DNA of 64,000 bases from Cyclobacterium xiamenense (GCF_009467825.1 NZ_WIOK01000004.1:124001-188000), one strand, 5' to 3'; shown: positions 39,364-48,380, counted from the stretch's first letter. A program made the numbers and translations. The notes: generated by a model from the letters alone, not told the origin.

Positions 39364-39395
39364 TTTGGACTAATCCAGTCAACAAACGTATATTG
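39364..39395 (+). promoter_or_regulatory. Candidate promoter of the DUF3311-symporter-nagA operon
   Basis: TTTG (39364-39367) is followed after 21 bp by TATATTG (39389-39395), near the Bacteroidota -33/-7 pattern with normal spacing. The start codon is about 29 bp downstream. Confidence 0.35.
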
Positions 39396-39423
39396 TCAAT
39401 CAAACAAACGAAACCCAACTCAA

Positions 39424-39648
39424 ATGGAAAAAAAGAAACTTTATTGGAGGATTTGTTGCGTCGCTGCGATCGGTCTTTGCATCCTGACATTTACTCCTCT
39501 CGTCATTCCACAAGGAATAGCTACGCCTGCACTTGGGGGAGTTCCCTATAGCTTGTGGACCAGTTTTATTATTACCGTACTTTTGGTCGTACTTACCTAC
39601 ATCGGTACACGTGTACACCCGGGTATGCAAAATGAGGAGGAGTTATGA
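39424..39648 (+). CDS. DUF3311-like small membrane subunit
   Basis: This 74-residue protein has two transmembrane helices (YWRICCVAAIGLCILTFTPLV and YSLWTSFIITVLLVVLTYIG) and the small-subunit pattern GGVPYSLWTSF. Such proteins accompany sodium:solute symporters and probably form part of the carrier. The ATG at 39424 was chosen because it follows the operon promoter; the frame remains open upstream within the SDR gene. Its stop overlaps the symporter start (ATGA). Confidence 0.75.
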   Translation: MEKKKLYWRICCVAAIGLCILTFTPLVIPQGIATPALGGVPYSLWTSFIITVLLVVLTYIGTRVHPGMQNEEEL

Positions 39649-41066
39649 TATTCTGGGTATGGGTATTTGGCCTCATTTATGCAGGCCTATTGGTTTTCGC
39701 TTCGTTGAAGTCGTACAAGAAGAATCGGTCTTCAGAAGAATTCATGATGGCCGGGTCCAATATTGGATTGACGCTGGGGGTATTGACCTTTGCTGCGGCC
39801 CTTTTTAGCACCTTTACGTTTTTGGGAATGCCGGATTTTTTCCGGATAAATGGGGTAGGCGCCTGGATTTTCCTCGCGGTTTCCGACGGGGCCATGGTCT
39901 TCTTACTCCTATGGTTTGGCTACCATATTCGTAACCGGGTCAAGGGAATGGAATTCCGGGGTGTTTCCGGATTGATCAGCAGGTGTTACGAAAACAAACT
40001 TGCCGGGTATGTATTCTTTCTCAGCGCGTTTTTGTTTTTGATTCCCTACGTGGGAATTCAGATACAAGGCATTGCTATCTTTATGGATGCGGCCTTCCCA
40101 GGGTCTTTTCCGGCATGGGGCTGGTCGGCAGGCATTGTGCTTATTATGCTGGTGTATAGTGAAATCGGTGGGCTAAAGGCAATTATTTTCAGCGATGCCA
40201 TTCAAGGACTCCTCTTATTGGGCGTCATTTGGATCATTGGCTGGGCTTGCCTGAGTCATTTTGGAGGTATCGGACCTATGTTCGAAAAGGTCGGTGCAAT
40301 GCAAGAGGACCTCTTGTCTACGCCCGGTCCGCAGGGCCTGCTGACGCCACAGTTTTTGATTGCTTCGTTGATCGCGATTCTGATGATTCCGGTCACGCAG
40401 CCGCAATTTACCACCCGGATCGTGGTAATGAAAAGTATGAAAACCATGCAACTCATGGCCGTATCCCTGGGGGCTTTCGCAATTTTGGTGATCCTTCCTA
40501 CCATTTTTATCGGCATGTACGGAGCGGACCTGTATTCGGAATACGGCAGAGACGAGTTTTTCGCCAACGCATTTCTGTACGATCAACCGGATGCAGTGGC
40601 CGCTTTGGCGATTATCGGCTTGATTGCGGCGGGGCTTTCGACTACCAATGCGCAAATCTTTGCTTTGGGATCCGAATTGCGGGGTCTTTTGCGAGGCAAT
40701 GAAAACAGCATCATGCGAAAAACAAAAATTGGCATTTTTGTTTTTTCGATCATCGCTTTCTTTTTCTCGATCATCGTGTTTGACCAATTGGTTTTGCTGG
40801 CCAGGGTCAGTTTTGCCGGTACCGGAATCATGGGCCCCATGATCATTTTGGGGATTCTTAGTGACCGAAAGGTTTCTCCGGCCATTATCTATTTTTCCCT
40901 CGGCGGATTGCTCGTATTCTTGAGTTCACTGGCCGGCTTTATTCCCGACATGTATGCGGGCTTGAGGCTAGACCTCTTGCTCTTTGTATCTTTGGGGCTG
41001 GTAGCACTCATTAGTCACCTTACGGGTAAAAAACAACAGCTGGTTCCTCCGGTCAAGGACCGATAA
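39645..41066 (+). CDS. Sodium:solute symporter (SSS family)
   Basis: This 473-residue cytoplasmic-membrane carrier shows about 12-13 helices, with conserved SSS segments SSEEFMMAGSNIGLTLGVLT, YSEIGGLKAIIFSDAIQG and VTQPQFTTRIV, then GLIAAGLSTTNAQIFALGSE. It likely imports the sugar released by outer-membrane and periplasmic enzymes of this region. The start overlaps the small subunit stop and nagA follows after 21 bp. Confidence 0.92.
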   Translation: MIFWVWVFGLIYAGLLVFASLKSYKKNRSSEEFMMAGSNIGLTLGVLTFAAALFSTFTFLGMPDFFRINGVGAWIFLAVSDGAMVFLLLWFGYHIRNRVKGMEFRGVSGLISRCYENKLAGYVFFLSAFLFLIPYVGIQIQGIAIFMDAAFPGSFPAWGWSAGIVLIMLVYSEIGGLKAIIFSDAIQGLLLLGVIWIIGWACLSHFGGIGPMFEKVGAMQEDLLSTPGPQGLLTPQFLIASLIAILMIPVTQPQFTTRIVVMKSMKTMQLMAVSLGAFAILVILPTIFIGMYGADLYSEYGRDEFFANAFLYDQPDAVAALAIIGLIAAGLSTTNAQIFALGSELRGLLRGNENSIMRKTKIGIFVFSIIAFFFSIIVFDQLVLLARVSFAGTGIMGPMIILGILSDRKVSPAIIYFSLGGLLVFLSSLAGFIPDMYAGLRLDLLLFVSLGLVALISHLTGKKQQLVPPVKDR

Positions 41067-41087
41067 ACCGAAAATACCCGCTATGGT

Positions 41088-42296
41088 ATGAGCAAGAGAT
41101 CCTTACAAATCATCAATGGGCAGGTCATTACGCCTTTTGAAATAGTACGCAACGCGTCCGTCCTGATACGGGACGGGCGCGTTGACGCTATTTTCCCTGA
41201 TAATCGTGCGCTGCCGGATGTGCTGACCATCGATGCCGCTGGCCGTTTTGTTTCGCCCGGATTTATTGACTTGCACGTGCATGGGGGAGGGGGACACGAT
41301 TTTATGGACGGAGAAGTGGAGGGTTTTCAGCAGATTGCGCAGCTGCATGCACGACACGGAACGACGGCGATGGTGCCTACCTCATTGACAAGTACTGGGG
41401 AGCAGCTTTTACACTTGCTCCGCATCTACGAGGAGGCTTCCCGCTACACGGATAAGGGAGCCACTTTTCTGGGGATGCACCTGGAAGGGCCGTATTTTGC
41501 CATGAATCAGCGGGGTGCTCAGGACCCCCGGTACATCCGGGATCCGGATCCCTCCGAATACGAAGCAATCCTGGAATATTCCCATCTCATTGCGCGCTGG
41601 AGTGCGGCTCCCGAGCGCAAAGGTGCCCTGGACTTTGGCAGGCGCTTGCGTGAAAAAGGTATCCTGGCTGCAATCGCTCACACAGATGCCGTGTACGAGG
41701 AAGTTTTGGAAGCGATTGAAGCCGGTTATTCGCTGTCAACCCATTTGTATTCGGGTATGTCCGGTGTGACCCGAAAAAACGCCTACCGCTTTGCGGGCGT
41801 AATCGAAAGCAGCCTGCTTTTGGACGCCTTGGACGTGGAGATCATTGCAGATGGGGTGCATCTACCCGCTCCGCTTTTAAAACTGATTTACAAGGTAAAG
41901 GGCCCGGAGAAAATCGCACTGATTACGGATGCCATGCGTGGAGCCGGTATGCCGGAAGGAGAGAGCATACTTGGACACAAAGACGATGGGCTCAAAGTCA
42001 TAATTGAAGACCAGGTGGCAAAACTACCCGATCGCAGTTCGTTTGCAGGCAGCGTGGCCACCGCAGACCGCTTGGTTCGAACCATGATCGGCATGGCCGA
42101 TTTACCGCTGTTGGAGGCAGTGAAAATGATAACGCAGACCCCAGCGCGCATCATGGGAATTGGGCATAAAAAAGGCGCCATTCGCCGAGGAATGGACGCC
42201 GATATCGTACTGTTTGATGCGGATATTCGGGTAAGCCTTACGCTGGTGGAGGGTAGGCTGGTTTACTCGGAAGCATCCGAGGAAATCAGTCAATAG
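41088..42296 (+). CDS. nagA: N-acetylglucosamine-6-phosphate deacetylase
   Basis: This 402-residue amidohydrolase removes acetate from GlcNAc-6-phosphate or a related N-acetylated sugar phosphate. Motifs are HVHGGGGHDFMDG, the metal-ligand Glu in HLEGPYFAMNQRGAQDP, AHTDAVYEEV, THLYSGMSG and the catalytic Asp in ITDAMRGAGMPEG. Length is normal. nagB and a sugar kinase are not seen nearby. A strong hairpin lies in its first 33 codons. It overlaps the convergent Gfo/Idh gene by 11 bp at the 3' ends. Confidence 0.9.
   Translation: MSKRSLQIINGQVITPFEIVRNASVLIRDGRVDAIFPDNRALPDVLTIDAAGRFVSPGFIDLHVHGGGGHDFMDGEVEGFQQIAQLHARHGTTAMVPTSLTSTGEQLLHLLRIYEEASRYTDKGATFLGMHLEGPYFAMNQRGAQDPRYIRDPDPSEYEAILEYSHLIARWSAAPERKGALDFGRRLREKGILAAIAHTDAVYEEVLEAIEAGYSLSTHLYSGMSGVTRKNAYRFAGVIESSLLLDALDVEIIADGVHLPAPLLKLIYKVKGPEKIALITDAMRGAGMPEGESILGHKDDGLKVIIEDQVAKLPDRSSFAGSVATADRLVRTMIGMADLPLLEAVKMITQTPARIMGIGHKKGAIRRGMDADIVLFDADIRVSLTLVEGRLVYSEASEEISQ
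41150..41184 (+). repeat. Stem-loop inside the 5' part of nagA
   Basis: CAACGCGTCCGTCC pairs with GGACGGGCGCGTTG over 14 bp (one G-U in RNA) around a 7-nt loop, at codons 21-33. This is G/C-rich and stronger than expected in coding sequence. Confidence 0.4.
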
Positions 42297-43290
42297 CCAC
42301 CCATTTTTCACTCCGGTCGGATTCGAAAATAGCCTGTAAAATTCGGGTGTTTGCCCGGGCGTTTTCCAGGCTTACCGGAACCTCGGTGTCCTCCAGAATT
42401 GCCCGGGAAAAATCATCCGCCTGCGCCGTGTATTGATTGCTTACCGGCAAAACGATCCGTTCCGGGTTTGGTTCAAGGAAGTTGCCATCATGGATGTACA
42501 ATTCGTTACCTTGATCCGATGGGGCATTGAAGGGAATCCGTACCTCCAGGATTTTTTCCTCTCCATAAAACAACATGCGCTGATAAGGCGTAAGTTGTGT
42601 ACTTACCGTGAATGTCATTTGAATTTCATGGTAATCTATAAGAACAGACCCCAACTTGTCGGTTCTGAATTGGGGGTCAAATTCCAGCATGGACACGACT
42701 CTTCCCGGTTCTTTTTCAAGGACAAACCGAGAGGTGAAGACAGGATAACATCCGATATCCCAGATACCTCCGCCCCCCTTTTCCTGGATATTGCGGATAT
42801 TGTCACCCTGCACGTTAAAATAGCTGAAGAACCCGTGTACGGCTTTGATGCGTCCCAGATAGCCATTTCGAACCAATTCCCTAGCCTTGATCCATTGGGG
42901 ATTGGATGCGACCATAAAGGCTTCTCCTACTTTTACCCCCATTTTGTCTCTGGCAGCGATCAAAGCATCGATTTCATCTGCGTCCAGAGCTAGGGGCTTT
43001 TCACACAATACGTGTTTTCCAGCCTCAATGCACTGCAGGGTATAGGGTACATGTAAATCATTGGGAAGGGGGTTGTAGATCACGTCAATTTCCGGATCCT
43101 GGATCAATTCTTCGTAGGAACCGTAAATCTTTGGGATTCCCAGCTCATTGGCCACGGATCGTGCCCGCTCCAGCTCTCTCGAAGCCAGGCCATAAATTTC
43201 GTAATCGGTGCTGTTTTGCATGGCAGGGATCACTTTTTCCCGGGCAATTTTTGCGGCGCCCAGGACGCCCCATTTAAGTTTTCTTTTCAT
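42286..43290 (-). CDS. Gfo/Idh/MocA family oxidoreductase
   Basis: This 334-residue cytoplasmic dehydrogenase has the Rossmann start MKRKLKWGVLGAAKIAREKV and the family motif HVLCEKPLALDADEI near residue 95. The block GGGGIWDIGCYPVF is typical of the glucose-fructose oxidoreductase-like branch. It is convergent with nagA. The start was placed at the Met before KRKLKWG because additional in-frame residues upstream form a poor match. Confidence 0.9.
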   Translation of the reverse strand: MKRKLKWGVLGAAKIAREKVIPAMQNSTDYEIYGLASRELERARSVANELGIPKIYGSYEELIQDPEIDVIYNPLPNDLHVPYTLQCIEAGKHVLCEKPLALDADEIDALIAARDKMGVKVGEAFMVASNPQWIKARELVRNGYLGRIKAVHGFFSYFNVQGDNIRNIQEKGGGGIWDIGCYPVFTSRFVLEKEPGRVVSMLEFDPQFRTDKLGSVLIDYHEIQMTFTVSTQLTPYQRMLFYGEEKILEVRIPFNAPSDQGNELYIHDGNFLEPNPERIVLPVSNQYTAQADDFSRAILEDTEVPVSLENARANTRILQAIFESDRSEKWVAID

Positions 43291-43702
43291 AGAGATGGGT
43301 ATATTGGTTAAAACAAGACCTGCAGCTAGCATTCGTTGCAGGTGACAATTCGCAACAACAAGTTACGGGTATTCGCAACCAAACCCAACCTAAGGCCCGG
43401 GGCCCTATGTATAATCATTATAAATAAGTAAGTAGTCGCTAGCCGCATGGATTTCATAACTCAATAGTATCGTTTGTTTAATCAGGTAAAAAAGTAAAAA
43501 AACGTATATATTAAACATGAAAATATTTTTATCAAAATAAATTTTTATATCGATCCGCGAGTTCTTGGAAGCGATAATTTCTATACTGCTGGAAAATAGT
43601 TGGCAAATTCTTAAATAATAGGTAAAATGCAATCGATTGCGCAACGGAATCAGGCGTTGATTTTCTGAGCGATCGATTCAATCATCAATCAATTCGTATA
43701 CC
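43291..43702. promoter_or_regulatory. Divergent intergenic region between two Gfo/Idh genes
   Basis: This 412-bp A/T-rich stretch separates divergent genes and should contain both promoters. The GCAATCGATTGC palindrome at 43629-43640 is listed separately. A 79-residue minus-strand open frame inside it has no coding character. I see no RNA gene. Confidence 0.4.
43629..43640. promoter_or_regulatory. LacI/GalR-type operator-like palindrome
   Basis: The perfect 12-bp palindrome GCAATCGATTGC has the central CG step common to LacI-family operators. It lies 63-74 bp before the ATG of the Tat-signal Gfo/Idh gene. No LacI-family regulator is in the window. Confidence 0.35.
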
Positions 43703-45103
43703 ATGGAAAATAAATTTTCAAGAAGGTCTTTTCTTCACGCCGTGAGCTTGCTGGCGGCTGGAACTGCTGTGAGTACCCCCCTGATGGGATTTGGAATGAA
43801 GCGCAAGCTACGCATAGCCCTGGTGGGTACCGGGGTGCGCGGTACCTCATTTTGGGGAAGAAGACTGGTCGAGCAGTATTCGGATATTTTGGAGTTTGTG
43901 GGATTGAGTGACATCAACCCTGGGAGGTTGGATTATGCGTTGGAATACATGAAAGTGAATTGTCCCACCTTCGTGGATTTTGACGAGATGATGGAAACTA
44001 CCAAGCCCGACTTATTGATCGTGACCACCATGGATTCCACCCACCACGAATTCATTATCAAAGGACTGGAGTCCGGAACCGATGTGCTTACCGAAAAACC
44101 CCTCACTACGGACGAAGCCAAATGTCAGCAAATTTTAGACGCTGAAAAGAACTCCAATAAAAACCTGATCGTCGGATTTAACTACCGCTGGAGCCCGTAT
44201 ATCACCAAGATAAAGGAACTGCTCCAAAATAAGGAAATCGGAGAAGTCACATCGGTAGATTTTCATTGGTACCTCAACACCCACCACGGGGCTTCCTATT
44301 TTCGTAGGTGGCACGGGGTTACCGAAAACGGAGGATCCCTTTGGGTGCACAAAGCGACCCACCATTTTGACCTGCTCAATTGGTGGCTGGATTCGGACCC
44401 AGAAGAAGTATTTGCCTACGGTGCCCTGGAGCATTACGGCAGCAACGGCCCGTTCCGTGGCAAAAATTGCCGCAGCTGTGCACACAAAAATGATTGCACG
44501 TACTATTGGGATATTACCAAAAGCCCACGTGACATGAAGTTGTACGCGGAAAATGAGCACCACGACGGCTATTTTAGAGATGGCTGCGTATACCGGCATG
44601 AAATCGATATTTACGATAAGATGTCTGCGAATATCAAATACGCCAACAAAGCCGTGGTCAATTACTCCCTGACCACCTATAGCCCCTACGAAGGGTGGAA
44701 GATTGCGTTTAATGGGCAGAAGGGACGAATCGATGCCTGGCTGGATATTCCTTTTATGAGCAACGAAACAATGGATCAGGAGGCGCTTCACGCGGCCGAA
44801 ATGGACCAAAACCTATCCGAGGACATGAATCGGGAACCATTGGTGCTCCACAAGAACTGGGAAAAACCCCAAATCATTCAGGTCGTCAGCGAGCGTGGGG
44901 GGCACGGAGGAGGCGACAAGCGGCTACACGATAAAATCTTCAAGAACCCCGAGGCAGCCGATCCGTACAAACATTCCGCAGGATTGCGGGACGGTATCAT
45001 GTCGGTCTTGATCGGCGTGGCTGCTAGAAACAGTATCGAAAGCAATGGACCGGTAAAGATCGCCGATCTTACCAGCATACAACCAAGCCCCAACCGGACC
45101 TAA
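43703..45103 (+). CDS. Exported Gfo/Idh/MocA oxidoreductase with Tat signal and Cys cluster
   Basis: This 466-residue protein starts with a twin-arginine signal (FSRRSFLHAVSLLAAGTAVS), so it is probably exported folded with its cofactor. The Rossmann motif ALVGTGVRGTSFWG is near residue 39 and EKPLTTDEAK at 131. A cysteine cluster C256-x2-C259-x5-C265 with Cys295 is unusual for the family and could bind a metal. Tat-exported members in Bacteroidota act on sugars or glycosides in the periplasm. A terminator follows 13 bp after the stop. Confidence 0.88.
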   Translation: MENKFSRRSFLHAVSLLAAGTAVSTPLMGFGMKRKLRIALVGTGVRGTSFWGRRLVEQYSDILEFVGLSDINPGRLDYALEYMKVNCPTFVDFDEMMETTKPDLLIVTTMDSTHHEFIIKGLESGTDVLTEKPLTTDEAKCQQILDAEKNSNKNLIVGFNYRWSPYITKIKELLQNKEIGEVTSVDFHWYLNTHHGASYFRRWHGVTENGGSLWVHKATHHFDLLNWWLDSDPEEVFAYGALEHYGSNGPFRGKNCRSCAHKNDCTYYWDITKSPRDMKLYAENEHHDGYFRDGCVYRHEIDIYDKMSANIKYANKAVVNYSLTTYSPYEGWKIAFNGQKGRIDAWLDIPFMSNETMDQEALHAAEMDQNLSEDMNREPLVLHKNWEKPQIIQVVSERGGHGGGDKRLHDKIFKNPEAADPYKHSAGLRDGIMSVLIGVAARNSIESNGPVKIADLTSIQPSPNRT

Positions 45104-45116
45104 GTACTTAATTTTT

Positions 45117-45157
45117 CCCCTCCATACGGCCTTTTTTGGCTAATGGAGGGGTTTTTT
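45117..45157 (+). terminator. Terminator after the Tat Gfo/Idh gene
   Basis: CCCCTCCAT pairs with ATGGAGGGG (9 bp), with a further short GGCC/GGCT pairing in the loop, and is followed by T6. Confidence 0.85.
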
Positions 45158-45206
45158 AGTGCCTTTTGGGATTTGATGATCCTTTCACCCTATCTTTCTT
45201 TACCCT

Positions 45207-45593
45207 ATGAAAATCGAACACCTGGCAATCAACGTAACAAACCCCCACGCAGTCTCCGACTGGTACGAAAAGAATTTGGGATTAACGGTCGTAAAAAAAA
45301 TGGACGAGGCGCCCTACATGACCTTTCTGGCCGATGATAGCGGCAAAGTGATGATCGAACTCTACCAAAATTCCAAGGCGTCGGTATTGGAATTTGCCAA
45401 ACTGGATCCTTTGATGCTACACCTGGCCTTTGTATCCGAAGATCCGGAGCAGGAAAAATCGCGCCTTGTTGCGGCAGGAGCCGTGTTGGTGAGCGACGAT
45501 ACCCTGGCAGATGGAACCCGGTTGTTGATGCTACGGGACCCCTGGGGCCTGGCCATTCAGTTTTGTAAGCGGGCAAAACCCATGCTGAAATAG
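45207..45593 (+). CDS. VOC family (glyoxalase/dioxygenase fold) protein
   Basis: This 128-residue metalloenzyme-like protein has two beta-alpha-beta-beta-beta repeats. The first starts MKIEHLAINVTNPHAVSDWY with the metal-type His5, and the second has LMLHLAFVSEDPEQEK. The end RLLMLRDPWGLAIQFCKR supplies a typical DPxG turn. The substrate is unknown. It lies between the dehydrogenase and the PL11 lyase; membership of the same regulon is inference. Confidence 0.85.
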   Translation: MKIEHLAINVTNPHAVSDWYEKNLGLTVVKKMDEAPYMTFLADDSGKVMIELYQNSKASVLEFAKLDPLMLHLAFVSEDPEQEKSRLVAAGAVLVSDDTLADGTRLLMLRDPWGLAIQFCKRAKPMLK

Positions 45594-45965
45594 TATTCCG
45601 GCCAATCCGTTTAGGGAGATTGCCAGTGTCGATCCACTAGAAAGCAATCACGTTTATGGCAGTCAATAATCCAAATGGATTCCGAATCGCCTTTGGTAGG
45701 GTTTTCGCGCCTTTGCTTGCCGATCCATGTGTAGGATACGTTAATTTTCGCCTGCGATTTTTTTCCATAAGCGGTGGTACGTACAGCCTGTACCTTGAAG
45801 GTTATTTCGGGAAAGTTGTTTATCTGGGTACTGCCCCGGTAGACATTTCTCCTTTTTAATGATGCTAGCGTTTTTATTGGATCGTTTCACGTTTTTTTGG
45901 AGGACTTTACGCTATCTTCGAGTCGGTAGTTGGGTTTTGAGAAAAATCGAAAATTAACGAAAACA
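45594..45965. other. Intergenic region before the PL11 gene
   Basis: This is 372 bp with no convincing gene. A 67-codon open frame at 45656-45859 lacks a start context and family similarity. The promoter of the PL11 gene must lie here, but no clear box pair with normal spacing is visible. Confidence 0.4.
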
Positions 45966-47807
45966 ATGGGGTTGAATCGAGTTTACCTGGCAAGCTGTTT
46001 AGTTGCAAATTTCGTCACACTTTCCCTTTTTGGACAACGACAAATGGAATACCTGGACCGCGGCCTGATCGCCCTGCCGGACGAGAAGGGTGGGGTTTTT
46101 CTGAGCTGGCGCCTTCTGGGCGACGAACCCGCGGATACTGGGTTTGACCTGTACCGTATCTATGAAGAGGAGCCCGCAGTAAAGATGAATACCTCGCACT
46201 TGATTCAAAGTACAACGTTTATTGACCCCAAAGTCGATTTGAGCCGGAATCCCAGGTATTTCGTCCGGACAGGAACCCAAGATCAAAGCAAGTCTGTAGT
46301 GGTTTGGGAAAATTCCTTTTTGGAAATATCCCTACAGACACCGGAAGGCTATCGGCCCAATGATGCCTCGGCAGGCGACCTGACCGGAGATGGTCGGTAT
46401 GAATTGGTCGTGCACATGACCGGCAAGTCCCGCGATAATTCCCAAGATGGATTTACTGACCCGCCGATTCTTCACGCCTATACCCTGGACGGAACCTTAT
46501 TATGGGAGATTAACCTGGGCATCAATATCCGGGAAGGGGCCCATTATACCCAATTCATTGTGTACGACCTGGATGGAGACGGTGTGGCTGAGGTTTCCTG
46601 CAAAACGGCCGATGGAAGCAGGGACGGTTTGGGTACGGTCATTGGAGACGGCAGCAAGGACTGGAGAAACCAAGCGGGAAAGATTTTGGACGGTCCGGAG
46701 TATTTGACGGTTTTTTCAGGGAATACGGGACAGGCCTTGTCCACCGTAGCCTACATTCCGGATAGAGGCGATCTTTGCGGATGGGGTGGGGAAGGAGGAA
46801 ATGCTGGAAACGACTGCAATGGTAACCGGGTGGATCGCTTTCTGGCGGGGGTTGGGTACCTGGATGGAAAAAAGCCCTCCTTACTTATGGCACGAGGCTA
46901 TTATGGTAGATCGGTCATTGCTGCCTGGGATTTTGATGGGGAAACCCTTCGTTCCCGTTGGGTTTTTGATTCGGAGGGTAGAGAAAACCCCTTTTCCGGA
47001 CAAGGAAACCACAGTTTGAGCGTAAACGATGTGGATGGAGATGGACGGGATGAAATGGTATACGGAGCGATGGTGGTAGAGGATGACGGAAGCGGTCGCT
47101 ACAGTACCGGACTGCGGCACGGAGATGCCCTGCATGTGAGCCGCTTTCACCCGGATTATCCGGATCAGGTGGTATGGGGAATTCATGAAAACGAAACCAA
47201 CGAATCAGGCTTTGGTGTAGCCTTGTTCAACGCCAGAACCGGCGGCATTCTCTGGGGAGCCGAAGAGGGAAGGGACGTGGGAAGGGGCCTTGCTGCCGAT
47301 ATCGATCCCCGGCACGAAGGCGCGGAATTTTGGTGGAATGGATCCGGTGGATTGTATAATTTTAAGGGTGAAGAAATTGGGAAGAAACCAGGCAGCATTA
47401 ATTTTGCCCTCTGGTGGGACGGGGATTTGTTGCGGGAATTGCTGGATAAAAACCGAATCGATAAGTGGGATTACGAAGCGGAACGGCTGAGCAATTTACT
47501 GACTGCAACGGATTGTGCAGCCAATAACGGCTCTAAGGCCACGCCTGCATTGTCTGCAGATTTGTTTGGCGACTGGCGGGAAGAGGTCGTGTTTCGAACG
47601 GAGAACAACCAATCGTTGAGAATTTATACCAGTAGGGAGGCAACGTCCTACCGGTTTCCAACGCTGATGCATAACCCGCAGTACCGTCTTGGCATTGCCT
47701 GGCAAAACGTGGGGTACAATCAACCTCCGCATACGGATTTTTATTTGGGTGAAGGGATGGAAGCTCCTAAATGGCCCAAAATAGCGATAGTAAGAAAAAG
47801 TAAATAA
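45966..47807 (+). CDS. PL11 family rhamnogalacturonan lyase
   Basis: This 613-residue secreted lyase has a signal peptide ending near LSLFGQRQ. The PL11 start block MEYLDRGLIALP...GGVFLSWRLLGDEP follows. Repeated calcium-binding loops of the DxDGDGxxE type occur in the eight-bladed propeller (DLTGDGRYELV, DLDGDGVAEVS, DVDGDGRDEM). It cuts the rhamnogalacturonan I backbone of pectin by beta-elimination, leaving unsaturated ends of the sort GH88/GH105 enzymes remove. The start at MGLNRVYLAS was chosen as the signal peptide start. Confidence 0.92.
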   Translation: MGLNRVYLASCLVANFVTLSLFGQRQMEYLDRGLIALPDEKGGVFLSWRLLGDEPADTGFDLYRIYEEEPAVKMNTSHLIQSTTFIDPKVDLSRNPRYFVRTGTQDQSKSVVVWENSFLEISLQTPEGYRPNDASAGDLTGDGRYELVVHMTGKSRDNSQDGFTDPPILHAYTLDGTLLWEINLGINIREGAHYTQFIVYDLDGDGVAEVSCKTADGSRDGLGTVIGDGSKDWRNQAGKILDGPEYLTVFSGNTGQALSTVAYIPDRGDLCGWGGEGGNAGNDCNGNRVDRFLAGVGYLDGKKPSLLMARGYYGRSVIAAWDFDGETLRSRWVFDSEGRENPFSGQGNHSLSVNDVDGDGRDEMVYGAMVVEDDGSGRYSTGLRHGDALHVSRFHPDYPDQVVWGIHENETNESGFGVALFNARTGGILWGAEEGRDVGRGLAADIDPRHEGAEFWWNGSGGLYNFKGEEIGKKPGSINFALWWDGDLLRELLDKNRIDKWDYEAERLSNLLTATDCAANNGSKATPALSADLFGDWREEVVFRTENNQSLRIYTSREATSYRFPTLMHNPQYRLGIAWQNVGYNQPPHTDFYLGEGMEAPKWPKIAIVRKSK

Positions 47808-47888
47808 AATATCATACGTTCAGGACACTTCATCCCTGGAATCCGTACTGGCTATACTGTGAAATACTTGATACATTAAGCCGTACCC

Positions 47889-48137
47889 ATGAAAAGTAAA
47901 TGGTTGTTTTTCCCCGATGTCCTTTTGGTATTGGTCCTATGCCTTACCTGTGAGCGGCATGAGCTTCAGCAGATGCGGGAAAAAGGGCATGCAGTGCTTG
48001 CGAATGCGCCTTCGACACCCGAATCGGAAGAAAAAACATACGCACCCACCACCGAAAAACAAAAAAGCTGGAAAGAATTGATTCAGACGGCGAATGGCTC
48101 ATCCTTTCGTTTGATGATGTATCATAGAAAAGAGTAA
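47889..48137 (+). CDS. Small predicted lipoprotein, unknown function
   Basis: This 82-residue open frame begins with a hydrophobic signal (WLFFPDVLLVLVLCLTCE) with a lipobox-like LCLTC. It is followed by a polar, low-complexity linker (APSTPESEEKTYAPTTEK) and ends MMYHRKE. No family is recognised. A terminator about 30 bp downstream supports a transcript. It could be a real small lipoprotein or a decayed gene. Confidence 0.45.
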   Translation: MKSKWLFFPDVLLVLVLCLTCERHELQQMREKGHAVLANAPSTPESEEKTYAPTTEKQKSWKELIQTANGSSFRLMMYHRKE

Positions 48138-48166
48138 GTTGGTGATTTTTTAATCCTTCTTTTTAG

Positions 48167-48199
48167 AAAAGGTAGGTGGTTACACGCTTACCTTTTTTT
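48167..48199 (+). terminator. Terminator upstream of the planctomycete-type operon
   Basis: AAAAGGTA pairs with TACCTTTT (8 bp), with an inner GTG/CAC, and is followed by a T-run. Confidence 0.7.
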
Positions 48200-48380
48200 A
48201 TTTTCGCAATACTTCCTGTTTTTTACCACAGCCTTTTCGTTTTCAATCAGGTAAACCATTGCTTGCTTTGGAACGGGTAGGAAAAAGAGTACGGACTTTA
48301 TCCGAAGGAAGCCGGTTCGCGGTTGCCCAATTGGTGTCATTAACGCCGTTTATCCGGAAATCGCCACCGAGCTGGTATAA

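Noticed and set aside
39016-39423. N-terminal extension of the DUF3311-like protein into the SDR gene
   Set aside because: It overlaps a strong terminator and another gene; the small-subunit family starts near 39424.
43405-43644. 79-codon minus-strand open frame in the divergent Gfo/Idh region
   Set aside because: A/T-driven Ile/Tyr/Phe-rich composition, overlaps the palindrome and expected promoters.
45656-45859. 67-codon plus-strand open frame between the VOC and PL11 genes
   Set aside because: No start context, no family similarity, aromatic-rich random-like composition, and no operon fit.
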